Shown here one piece after another: positions 53,444-61,422 of a stretch of 64,000 bases of DNA. Numbering within the stretch: the first letter of the stretch is position 1; every line of letters begins with the position of its first letter. Origin of the DNA: Streptomyces violaceusniger (GTDB taxonomy: Bacteria; Actinomycetota; Actinomycetes; Streptomycetales; Streptomycetaceae); contig BJHW01000001.1 in NCBI GenBank assembly GCA_005405945.1, positions 4,030,001-4,094,000 on the forward strand, read 5' to 3'. The notes under the pieces were generated by a model, which saw nothing but the letters and a program-made list of their open reading frames with translations, searched no databases and had not been told where the DNA came from. The position numbers and the translations under genes were made by a program.

Positions 53444-54043
53444 TCAAGGTCTGCAGCACCAAGGGCGGTCCTCCGGTGGGGCCTGGATCGCGTCCATCGG
53501 GTTGCTGCTGAGGTAGCCCCAGACGACCGCGCGTTGCAGTGCCGGCTTGAGGATGTAGTGCAGCCTGCGCAGGTACGCGTTGGACAGTGGCCGGCACTCG
53601 TGGCGTTGGCCGGTGGCGGGGTCGATACGGTCGGCGAGCTTGCCCTCGCACTGTTCTCGGCAGCGGGTCAGGCGGGCGTAGAAGAGTTCGATCAACTGGG
53701 GGCCGAGCTTGGCCGCCTGAAGGTCGCCGAAGGTGGGCTTGAGGTACTGGTCGATGGCGATGACGTAGCGGTCGCGGGTGCTCTCCTCGATGCGAGCGAC
53801 GTCCATCCACTGGTCGAGCACCTTGGCGACCGTGATCTTCCCTTTGGGGTGGCGCTGCTCGTCGACCTTGGCGAGCAGCCGCGTGCGGGCCTTCTCGGCT
53901 TCGGGCAGGGTGGCGGCCTGCTCGTGGAGGTAGAGAGGCTTCTTCGTGAGCGGGTCGCTGCCCGCGTAGACGCGGACTTGGAAGCCGGCCCCATTGGGGC
54001 GGATGCTGCCGCGCTGGCGGCGCGTGGACTGGGTGTTCGCCAT
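53444..54043 (-). pseudogene. truncated tyrosine-type site-specific integrase (N-terminal half only)
   Basis: 199 residues from ATG 54043. The AP2-like arm-binding N-terminus (RRQRGSIRPNGAGFQVRVYA, KKPLYLHEQAATLPEAEKAR) and SAM-like core-binding domain (VLDQWMDVARIEESTRDRYV, HYILKPALQRAVVWGYLSSN) are intact up to PPEDRP. The frame then ends in WCCRP. The whole catalytic domain with the R-H-R-Y residues is missing. It stands 85 bases downstream of tRNA-Val on the same strand, the usual position of an actinobacterial AICE or prophage integrase. The element itself has been deleted and only this scar remains. Confidence 0.85.
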
Positions 54044-54128
54044 GGCTGCGGAACCTATTCATGGTTAATGCCATGGCTACGGCGAACAGCGCGGGCCGCC
54101 GAGACGGCATCCGCGCTGGTCCGGAGGG

Positions 54129-54200
54129 TGGGCGCAGACGGGTTCGAACCGCCGACATCTGCCTTGTAAGGGCAGCGCTCTACCGCTGAGCTATGCGCCC
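54129..54200 (-). tRNA. tRNA-Val (anticodon TAC)
   Basis: The reverse strand folds as a cloverleaf: acceptor GGGCGCA/TGCGCCC, D-arm AGCTCAGCGGTAGAGC, anticodon stem CTGCC/GGCAG around loop CTTACAA giving TAC, and a T-arm containing GGTTCGAACC. The discriminator is A at 54129 and CCA is not encoded. The anticodon reads GUA valine codons. The truncated integrase lies just downstream, so this tRNA is the probable attachment site. Confidence 0.95.
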
Positions 54201-54381
54201 CAGGGGAGCTGTCAGCCTACAGGGTTTCCGGGGTGGTGCCGCAATTGTGGGGAGGAGGCCGCGGAGGGGGCGGGCTGGGGGTGGAGAAGTCCGGAGATCG
54301 CGAACCGAACCGAGCGCTGTGCTCGTCAGTGTCGGGTGGGAGAATGACATTCGGACCTGGGCGATCCATCGGGAGCGGGAA

Positions 54382-55851
54382 GTGGCGGCGTCATCTGCAG
54401 AGTCTGCGCGTCCAGCGCGCCGTCCGCGTCGTCCGTGCCGTCCGCGTCGTCCGGCTGATCCTTTCATCCCTGTCGTGGCTTTTGGTCGTCTTGCGCGTCT
54501 CGTCCGTGTGCGTCGGTCGCGTCCGTCGCGTGGTTCCTCCGTGCTCGGGCTGGTGTTGCTGCCCGTGCCGTTGCTGGTCGCCGTGGGGTCGTTGTCGTTT
54601 GCCGGTGGGGGCGGGGGCCGGCGGTGGTTCGGGGGGCGGGGGGAGAGTCAGCGGGCGGAGGCGCAGGCGGCGAAGGACGCCGCCGCGGCGGCGTTCTACG
54701 AGCTGGACACCGCGCAGCGGGATCTGCGGATCTCCATCGAGACGATCACCGCCGTGGACGATTCGCCCGCCGCGCGCCGGACCGCGGCCGACTTCTCGGC
54801 GCTGGAGCGGCGGATCGACCAGGTCAGCCAGGACTACATCACGGCGGTGGACGCCCATGATCTGGATCGGGACGATCTGGACGCGGCGACGGCCTCCCGG
54901 GCCCGTGCCGATCTGACCAGGGCGAAGGACGCGCTGGAGCGGACGAAGGCGGATCTGGACCGGTTCGCGCAGGGGCTGGGGCCGCTGCTGGAGCAGGCCG
55001 AGACGCGGCTGGCGCGGCTGGCGCCGGCGGTGGAGCGGGCGCGGCAGGCGCTGCTCGCGGCGAGTAACGCGCTGGACGCGGTGCGTGCGTCGGGGCTGCG
55101 GGCGGACGATCTGGCGGCCCGGCTGGCGGCGCTGTCGCCCGAGTTGACCAAGCTCAACCAGGGGGCCGGGCAGCACGGTGTGCAGGAGACCCTGCGGCGA
55201 GCCGATGATGTGCTGCGCAGGGCCGAGGCGGTGCGCGGGGAGGCCGAGCGGCTGCCGGAGCGGGCGACGGAGATCGACAAGCGGCTGGTGTCCCTGCGCA
55301 CCCGCGCCCAGGCGATCACCACCCGGGCCGCCGGGGTCGAGCCCGTCCTCAGCGAGCTGCGCCGCCGCTACACCGCGGCCTGCTGGCAGGATCTGCAGCC
55401 CGTCCCCGCGCAGGCGGCGCGGGATGTGGCGCAGGCCGAGGAGAAGCTCAAGGAGGCGCAGGCGGCGCGCGAGGAGCAGCGCTGGCCGGACGCCACCGCG
55501 CTGCTGGCCACCGTACGGGCGCTGCTGAACAGTACGGACGAGGCCGTCTCGGCGGCCGGGGACCGGCTGCGGCGGCTGGACGAGGTGTCGTACGACCAGC
55601 AGAAGGAGATCGAGCGCACCCGGTTCGCGATCCGCGACGCACAGCGGCTGGCCATGGCCGGGCGCAGCACCCCCGATCCCCGCCACGCGCGCCCGCTGGA
55701 CGACGCCGTGGAGCGCCTCGACCGGGCCATCGCGGGTCTTGAGGGGCGGCATCCGGACTGGTGGCACTTCCTCTCCGAGACCGAGGCCGTACGGCAGACC
55801 GCCGCCCGGGTCGTCCAGGAGATCCGGGACGAGCGGGGCGGGGGGCATTGA
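54382..55851 (+). CDS. membrane-anchored coiled-coil protein of unknown function
   Basis: About 490 residues if started at GTG 54382 (GGGAGCGGGAA upstream). GTG 54319 is an alternative. After an Arg/Pro-rich segment there is one hydrophobic helix (VLGLVLLPVPLLVAVGSLSF). Then almost continuous coiled coil rich in Ala/Glu/Arg/Leu runs to the end: AEAQAAKDAAAAAFYELDTA, ALERTKADLDRFAQGLGPLL, RDVAQAEEKLKEAQAAREEQ. No enzymatic motif is visible. The form recalls actinobacterial TPM-domain or septum-associated coiled-coil proteins without the TPM part. The first 70 codons have an odd repeated CGTCCG composition, and the true start may be later. Confidence 0.7.
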   Translation: MAASSAESARPARRPRRPCRPRRPADPFIPVVAFGRLARLVRVRRSRPSRGSSVLGLVLLPVPLLVAVGSLSFAGGGGGRRWFGGRGESQRAEAQAAKDAAAAAFYELDTAQRDLRISIETITAVDDSPAARRTAADFSALERRIDQVSQDYITAVDAHDLDRDDLDAATASRARADLTRAKDALERTKADLDRFAQGLGPLLEQAETRLARLAPAVERARQALLAASNALDAVRASGLRADDLAARLAALSPELTKLNQGAGQHGVQETLRRADDVLRRAEAVRGEAERLPERATEIDKRLVSLRTRAQAITTRAAGVEPVLSELRRRYTAACWQDLQPVPAQAARDVAQAEEKLKEAQAAREEQRWPDATALLATVRALLNSTDEAVSAAGDRLRRLDEVSYDQQKEIERTRFAIRDAQRLAMAGRSTPDPRHARPLDDAVERLDRAIAGLEGRHPDWWHFLSETEAVRQTAARVVQEIRDERGGGH

Positions 55852-55903
55852 GCCCGCGCGAAGCCCCGGGCTCATTCGGGGGGCTGACCTGCGGTTCGGT
55901 GGT

Positions 55904-55915
55904 TATGCTCCTGTC
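55904..55915 (+). promoter_or_regulatory. leaderless promoter of the zinc-ribbon gene
   Basis: TATGCT (55904-55909) is a strong -10 six bases before ATG 55916. No ribosome site lies between. Confidence 0.5.
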
Positions 55916-56158
55916 ATGCCTCGCTATGAGTACCGCTGCCGCGCCTGCGGCACCACCTTCGAGCTGAACCGGCCCATGGCCGAGTCCTCCGCTCCCGCGT
56001 CCTGCCCGGACGGGCACGGCGACACGGTGAAGCTGCTCTCCACCGTGGCCGTCACCGGCGCCGCGTCCTCGACGTCCTCCGCCTCCTCTTCCTCGGCCCG
56101 GCCCCCGTCCGGCGGTGGTGGCGGTGGCGGCTGCTGCGGTGGCGGTTGCTGCGGTTGA
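55916..56158 (+). CDS. FmdB-type zinc-ribbon small protein
   Basis: An 80-residue protein. MPRYEYRCRACGTTFELNRP begins the FmdB regulatory zinc ribbon with Cys8-x-x-Cys11. The usual second CxxC pair is reduced to CPDGH, so the zinc site is partly changed. A Ser/Ala linker and a tail of Gly and Cys (GGGGCCGGGCCG) follow. The tail could bind metal. The gene is probably transcribed without a leader. Confidence 0.85.
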   Translation: MPRYEYRCRACGTTFELNRPMAESSAPASCPDGHGDTVKLLSTVAVTGAASSTSSASSSSARPPSGGGGGGGCCGGGCCG

Positions 56159-56323
56159 GCCTTCAGGGGGCGGGACGGATCCTGGAGATACGTGCCCGTG
56201 CCGCGCCTCCGATCGTGCGCGCGCACGCCGTGTACGCGACGGTGACGTGGCGTTCCACGGGTACGGCCTCGACCGCGACGAGCGCGCGGCCGAGGTCCGG
56301 CGCCAGCAGCAAGGAGGCCGGAG

Positions 56324-57184
56324 ATGGCTACGGGCCGCCCCTCCCCCATCGGTCCTCACCCCGCCGGAGTCGCACGGCACTTCCCGGAGCGGATCGGCGC
56401 GCACACCACGCTCGATGAGCATCTGCCCGTCGATCACCGGCTCAGCAAGGTCTATCGCGTCGGCGCCGGGCTCATGGGGCTGGTGCTCGGCGCCTTCGGC
56501 ATCCTGGGCCTGATCCACCGGGTCGGCTTCTTCGACACCGGCGCGAACACGGTCGCCGGACTCAACACCAACGGCACGCTGAGCGTGCTCTCCATCGTCA
56601 TCGGACTGCTGCTGTTCATCGGCATGCTCATCGGCGGCAACTTCGCCTCGTCGCTCAACATGGTGCTCGGGCTGCTCTTCCTGCTGAGCGGGTTCGTCAA
56701 TCTGGCGCTGCTGGAGACCCCGTACAACTTCCTGGCGTTCCGGATGCAGAACGTGCTGTTCAGCTTTGTGGTGGGGCTGCTGCTGATGTGGTTCGGGATG
56801 TACGGACGGGTCAGCGGCGGGCTGCCGCATGACAATCCGTACTGGGTGACCCGCCACCCCGAGCAGGCCGAGCGCGAGGCCGCCCACGCGCGTGAGCTGG
56901 TCGCGGCTCGGGAGCGGGCCGCCGAACGGGGCGGTACGGCCGTCCAGGTCCAGCCCGGCGCCCCGCTCACACCCGAGGTCCCGGGCGCCCCGGGTGGGCC
57001 GGGCGCCCCGGGCGCCCCCGGTGGGCCCCTTGAACGGTCCGGTCAGCCGCCCGGCAAGTGGGGCAAGCTGGATCGGCCCGGTGGCACCGAGCAAGCCCAG
57101 CCCGCCCAGCCCACCGGCCGGCCCGGGACCCCCGGGCGCTGGGCCCGGGTCCGGCAGCGGATCCGCGGCCGGCGGCTCAGCTGA
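56324..57184 (+). CDS. DUF4383 membrane protein
   Basis: A 286-residue protein from ATG 56324 with AAGGAGG upstream. Four membrane helices lie at about 45-165: VGAGLMGLVLGAFGILGLIH, VLSIVIGLLLFIGMLIGG, LNMVLGLLFLLSGFVNLALL and LFSFVVGLLLMWFGMYG. PDUF4383-like features are HRLSKVYRVGAG and GLPHDNPYWVTRHPEQAERE. A Pro/Gly/Ala-rich cytoplasmic tail follows. The function is unknown. The 3-prime end overlaps the convergent methyltransferase by eight bases. Confidence 0.88.
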   Translation: MATGRPSPIGPHPAGVARHFPERIGAHTTLDEHLPVDHRLSKVYRVGAGLMGLVLGAFGILGLIHRVGFFDTGANTVAGLNTNGTLSVLSIVIGLLLFIGMLIGGNFASSLNMVLGLLFLLSGFVNLALLETPYNFLAFRMQNVLFSFVVGLLLMWFGMYGRVSGGLPHDNPYWVTRHPEQAEREAAHARELVAARERAAERGGTAVQVQPGAPLTPEVPGAPGGPGAPGAPGGPLERSGQPPGKWGKLDRPGGTEQAQPAQPTGRPGTPGRWARVRQRIRGRRLS

Positions 57185-57839
57185 CCCGGCGCGCGAGCGT
57201 CAGGCCGTCGGCGACGGTGAGCATGACCGCCTCCATCCGGGCGTCCGCCGCCACATGGTCGTTGAACGCCTGGATCGCGGCGCCCCCGGACGAGGGCGCC
57301 GCCTCGATGACCTGGGCGTGGTAGAAGACGTTGTCCGCGACGATCAAACCGCCCGGGTTCATCCGCGGGACCAGCTCCTCCCAGTACGGGATGTAGTTCT
57401 GCTTGTCCGCGTCGAGATAGGCGAGATCGATATGGGGCTCGGCGGGCATCGCGCGCAGCGTGTCCAGCGCGGGCGCGATCCGCAGGTCGATGCGGTCCTC
57501 GACACCGGCCTTGGCCCACGCCTTCCGCCCGTACGCCGTCCACTCCTCCGACACATCGCAGGCGATCAGCCGGCCGTCGGCGGGCAGCGCCTGGGCCATG
57601 GCCAGCGCGGAGAAGCCGGTGAAGGTGCCGACCTCCACGATGTGGCGGGCGCCGATCAGCCGGACCAGGAAGGCCAGCAGCGGGGCCTGCTCCTCGGCGG
57701 ACTGCATCCCGGCGTGGCCGGGGAGGTTGCGGTGGGTGACCTCGACGAGCTCGCGCAGGACCGGGTCGAGCGGCGGATTGTGCCGCAGGACGTAGTCGTA
57801 CAGCTCGGCCGTGATCGGTGTGCTCTTGCTCTCGGCCAT
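57177..57839 (-). CDS. class I SAM-dependent O-methyltransferase (caffeoyl-CoA OMT-like)
   Basis: A 220-residue enzyme from ATG 57839 behind GGGAGGCC. The Methyltransf_3 fold is shown by IVEVGTFTGFSALAMAQALP (SAM motif I), LIACDVSEEW, IDLAYLDADKQNYIPYWEEL (metal ligands Asp/Asp) and GGLIVADNVFYHAQVI. It methylates catechol-type hydroxyls with a divalent cation. The leader (57841-57960) contains several ATTCCGATC-like direct repeats of about 11 bp. Confidence 0.9.
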   Translation of the reverse strand: MAESKSTPITAELYDYVLRHNPPLDPVLRELVEVTHRNLPGHAGMQSAEEQAPLLAFLVRLIGARHIVEVGTFTGFSALAMAQALPADGRLIACDVSEEWTAYGRKAWAKAGVEDRIDLRIAPALDTLRAMPAEPHIDLAYLDADKQNYIPYWEELVPRMNPGGLIVADNVFYHAQVIEAAPSSGGAAIQAFNDHVAADARMEAVMLTVADGLTLARRVS

Positions 57840-57965
57840 CACGGCCTCCCTTTTCGGCTCCTGGGCTCCCCGACCGGTTCCGTCCCGGTCCATTCCGATC
57901 TATTCCGATCCATTTCGATCTGATCAGCTCGGTCCGTCCCGATCCGTTCAGCTTCAGCTTCACCT

Positions 57966-58669
57966 TCAGCTTCCCAGATAGCGCAGTACGGCGAGCACCC
58001 GGCGGCTGTACCCCGCGTTCCCCGGCAGCTCGAGCTTCTCGAAGATGGCGTTGATGTGCTTCTCGACCGCGCTGCGGGACACATACAGCCGCTCGGCGAT
58101 CGCCGCGTTGGCGTGCCCCTGTGCCATCGCGTCGAGCACCTCCCGCTCGCGCGGGGTGAGACGGCCCAGCGGATCGGTGCGGGTGGAGCGGGCGAGCAGT
58201 CTGCGGACGACCTCCGGGTCGAACGCGGCGCGGCCCGTGGCGACCCGTTCCAGCGCGTCGAGGAACTCGTCGACCTGCACCACCCGGTCCTTGAGCACAT
58301 AGCCGACTCCCCCGGACCGCGCGCCGGAAGGCCCGGCCCCGTCAGCCCTCTCGTCAGCCCTCTCCGCGGCTCCCTCCCCCGTCAGCAGCTCCGTCGCGTA
58401 CCGCTTCTCCACGTACTGCGACAGCACCAGCACGCCCACCCCGGCCACCGCCGCCGGATCTCCAGCGCCGCCCGCAGCCCCTCGTCCGTATGCGTCGGCG
58501 GCATCCGTACGTCCACCACCACCGCGTCCACGTCCGGTGCCGCCTCGACCGCCGCCACCAGCGCGGCGCCGTCCCCCACCGCCGCCACCACCTCGTGCCC
58601 CTCCTCGGCGAGCAGCCGCACCAGGCCCTCGCGGAGCAGGGTCGAGTCATCGGCCAGGATCACCCGCAC
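57966..58669 (-). CDS. NarL/LuxR-type response regulator; single-base frameshift
   Basis: A 234-residue regulator when one base is restored in the run at 58439-58442. The receiver has VILADDSTLLREGLVRLL, phosphoacceptor Asp53 in VDAVVVDVRMPP and VGYVLKDRV. The LuxR-type HTH is LGRLTPREREVLDAMAQGHA NAAIAERLYVSRSAVEKHIN. Its GTG start at 58669 overlaps the stop of the kinase gene upstream by ten bases. The break would truncate the receiver midway (after RRRWPG). Confidence 0.9.
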
Positions 58670-59838
58670 GGCACACCGCTTAGGGATGGGGCGGGCAGCT
58701 CCGCGGTGACGGTGGTGGGGCCGCCGGGCGGGCTCACCACGCTCAGCCGGCCGTCGAGGGCGGCGACCCGGCGGGCCAGGCCGAGCAGACCGCCGCCCGC
58801 CGGGTCGGCGCCGCCGGTGCCGTCGTCGGTGACGCGGACGGTCAGCGTGCCCGGGGCCACGGCCGTCAGCGCGACGTCGATCCGGTCCGCGCCCGAGTGC
58901 TTGAGCGCGTTGGTCAGCGCCTCCGCCACCACGAAGTACGCGGCGGTGCGCACCGCCGTGACCGGCTCGGCCGTGAGCTCGTAAGTGAGCCGTACGGGGA
59001 TGGCCGAGCGCTCGGCGACCGTCTCCAGGGCGATCCGCAGCCCGGCCTCGTCCAGCGCGGTCGGATAGACCCGCCAGGCCACCTCGCGCAGCTCGTCCAG
59101 CGCCTGGCGGCTCTCCTCGTGGGCCTGCGCCAGCAGGGCGCGCGCCTTGGCCTGGTCCTGGCTGCGGCGGGCCCGGCCGAGCAGCATGCCGAGCGCCACC
59201 AGCCGCTGCTGCACGCCGTCGTGGAGATCGCGCTCGATGCGGCGCCGTTCGTCGTGGACCGCCTCGACGACCCCGGCGCGGCTGGCGGCCAGCTCCTCGA
59301 TGCGGTGCCGCAGCGCGTCCTGGGTCTCGGGGCCGAGGACGCCGCGCGCCAGCCGCGCCTCGAGGTCGGCCACGCCGAAGACCCCCTGGACGGCGAGGAA
59401 CAGCAGGAAGAGGCCACCGACACCGCTGGTCACGACGCTGACCAGGTCGTGGAAGGCGAAGCCGAGCAGCCGGCCCCAGAGGAGGAAGGTGCCGTAGGCG
59501 ATGCCGATGAGCCCGGCCAGCAGCACGAGACCGCCGAGCAGCCCCACGGCGGTGCGCGCCGCGAGATAGCGCAGCGCCTGGCGACCGCCGTAGTCGGAGG
59601 TGACCTCGAGGTCCAGGAACCGGGCCAGTCTGCGGCGCTCCAGCTCGGTCAGCCGCGCCGCGCCCGCCGTGAACGGCCGCAGGACGCACCGCCGCGCGCC
59701 CGGCCAGCCCACGGCCAGCAGGGTCAGCCCCACCGCCGCCAGGAACGGCAGCGCGACGAGCGCCGTACCGGCCCCCGCCAGCAGCCCGGCGGCGAGCCGC
59801 GCCGCGCGCCGCGGCCATCTCCCCGTAGTGGCACCCAT
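58660..59838 (-). CDS. NarL-type sensor histidine kinase
   Basis: The protein has 392 residues and four N-terminal membrane helices (about 15-45 and 95-155) but no large extracellular loop. This is the layout of intramembrane-sensing kinases with a DUF4153/PspC-like N-terminus. The HisKA_3 box is RRRIERDLHDGVQQRLVALG with His206. HATPase: FVVAEALTNALKHSGADRI (N box) and TVRVTDDGTGGADPAGGGLL (G boxes). ATG 59838 starts the operon, with the cognate response regulator overlapping at the end. It phosphorylates that regulator. The signal is unknown. Confidence 0.92.
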   Translation of the reverse strand: MGATTGRWPRRAARLAAGLLAGAGTALVALPFLAAVGLTLLAVGWPGARRCVLRPFTAGAARLTELERRRLARFLDLEVTSDYGGRQALRYLAARTAVGLLGGLVLLAGLIGIAYGTFLLWGRLLGFAFHDLVSVVTSGVGGLFLLFLAVQGVFGVADLEARLARGVLGPETQDALRHRIEELAASRAGVVEAVHDERRRIERDLHDGVQQRLVALGMLLGRARRSQDQAKARALLAQAHEESRQALDELREVAWRVYPTALDEAGLRIALETVAERSAIPVRLTYELTAEPVTAVRTAAYFVVAEALTNALKHSGADRIDVALTAVAPGTLTVRVTDDGTGGADPAGGGLLGLARRVAALDGRLSVVSPPGGPTTVTAELPAPSLSGVPCG

Positions 59839-59958
59839 GGTGGAAACGCTAGCGGCCGGGAGCGGCCGGGACACTGAGGATTTCCGCAGGCTGCCGGTGC
59901 GGTGGACGGCCGGGGAACCGGACGGTCGGCCTCATGGCCGCCGGGTGCGGCCGGTTCC

Positions 59959-59971
59959 TAGCGTTCCGGCC
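59959..59971 (+). promoter_or_regulatory. leaderless promoter of the second DedA gene
   Basis: TAGCGT (59959-59964) precedes ATG 59972 by seven bases with no ribosome site between. The divergent kinase gene starts at 59838. Confidence 0.4.
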
Positions 59972-60595
59972 ATGACTGATCGGATCACCGACTGGGCCAC
60001 CGGCCTGATGGACGCCCTGGGGGCGCCGGGCGCGGGCACCGCCATCGCCCTGGAGAACCTCTTCCCGCCGCTGCCCAGCGAGGTGATCCTGCCGCTCGCC
60101 GGGTTCGCGGCGGGGCAGGGGCGGATGAGCCTGGTGGCCGCGCTGCTGTGGACCACCGCCGGTTCGGTCCTGGGCGCGCTCGCGCTGTACGGGGTGGGCG
60201 CGCTGCTCGGCCGGGAGCGGACCGTCGCGATCGCCGAGCGGCTGCCGCTGGTCAGGCCCGCCGATATCGACCGGACCGAGCGCTGGTTCGGGCGCCACGG
60301 CACCAAGGCGGTCTTCTTCGGCCGCATGGTGCCGATCTTCCGCAGCATGATCTCGGTCCCGGCCGGTATCGAGCGGATGCCCCTCCCGGTCTTCCTCGTC
60401 CTGACCACCCTCGGCAGCGCGATCTGGAACTCCGTGTTCGTCCTGGCCGGTTACGCGCTGGGGGACAACTGGCGCGACGTCACGGACTACGTCTCGGTCT
60501 ACTCGAAGGCGGTGCTGGGCGCGGCCGCGCTCGCGGTGCTGGGATGGGTGGCGGTACGGCTGCTCAGTCCCGGCCGCGGGAGACGGCGCGGATGA
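59972..60595 (+). CDS. DedA-family membrane protein (second copy)
   Basis: A 207-residue VTT-domain protein: IALENLFPPLPSEVILPLAG (Glu and Pro residues conserved), VLGALALYGVGALLGRERT, FFGRMVPIFRSMISVPAGIE with the essential Arg, and LGSAIWNSVFVLAGYALGDNW. It is a proton-linked lipid-handling membrane protein, as the copy at 24.8 kb, but closer to the canonical E. coli YqjA/YghB pattern. The end overlaps the convergent HAD gene by 32 bases. Confidence 0.92.
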   Translation: MTDRITDWATGLMDALGAPGAGTAIALENLFPPLPSEVILPLAGFAAGQGRMSLVAALLWTTAGSVLGALALYGVGALLGRERTVAIAERLPLVRPADIDRTERWFGRHGTKAVFFGRMVPIFRSMISVPAGIERMPLPVFLVLTTLGSAIWNSVFVLAGYALGDNWRDVTDYVSVYSKAVLGAAALAVLGWVAVRLLSPGRGRRRG

Positions 60596-61422
60596 TCTGG
60601 CTGCGGGCGCGCGCCCAGGTGACGGAGGAGCGCTCGCCCAGGGCGCGGACGATGGCCTCGCCCGCCGCGACGCCCTTCTCCTCGACCACGGTCAGCTGGG
60701 GCGCCGACCAGCCGATGTCGGCCAGTTCGCCGTGGCCGGGGCGCCAGGCGCGGTCGGCCGCGAGCAGCAGATCGGTGTCGAGCAGGGAATCGCCCGCGGC
60801 GAGCACCTCGTCGGCTCCGGTGCGGCTCTTGATCTCGGCGACGGCCGCGCTCTTGGTGAGCGGCTTGGGCACGGCGTAGATCTTGCGGCCCTGGAGGGAG
60901 ACCGTCCAGCCGCGCGGGTCGGCCCACTGGGTGAGCTCCTTGACGTACCCCTCGGGCAGCAGCTCCCGCCGCACCACGAGATAGGCGAACAGTTCCTCGG
61001 CCACCCGCTCCTTGAGCAGCCAGGCGGGGTCGGCGGTGGCGCTGAGGTGGGCGCGCACCTCCTCCAGGGGGGCGCATCCGTCGTCGAGGGCGCCGCGCAC
61101 CCGCTGGTGCCAGTCGGCGTCGGGCTCGCCGTCGACCAGCAGCTGGCCGCCGTTGGCGCAGATCGCGAAGCGGGGGCGGGGCCGGGGAGGCGGATGCGGC
61201 GGTACTGCTCGACGGTACGGGTGGTCGTGGGGACGAAGACGGAGGTGCGGACCAGCTCGGCGAGCAGCCCGGCGGCGGTCTCGGTCAGGTACGACAGCGG
61301 CTTGCCCTCGTACGTCTCGACGCACAGCAGCCGCGGGCCTCGGCGTCCGGCATCTCGAGGCCGAGCGCGGCCGCGGAGTAGATCAGGGTGCGGTCGAGGT
61401 CGCTTGCCACCAGGACGCTCAT
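60564..61422 (-). CDS. HAD-IIB (Cof/sucrose-phosphatase-like) hydrolase; two single-base frameshifts
   Basis: A 286-residue hydrolase when one base is restored in each of the runs at 61335-61337 and 61172-61176. MSVLVASDLDRTLIYSAAAL gives motif I (Asp8/Asp10). RRIRLPGPAPRFAICANGGQ rejoins after the second break, and VLAAGDSLLDTDLLLAADRA gives motif III/IV. The cap is C2-type. Its ATG at 61422 overlaps the stop of the large upstream gene (ATGA), so the two are coupled. The family occurs in actinobacterial tellurium-resistance-type (Ter) stress clusters. Confidence 0.85.

Noticed and set aside
53273..54169. Plus-strand open frame over the integrase and tRNA ending GADGFEPPTSAL
   Set aside because: It is the complement of the integrase frame and runs into the tRNA gene; this tail is a well-known artefact of reading tRNA sequence as protein.
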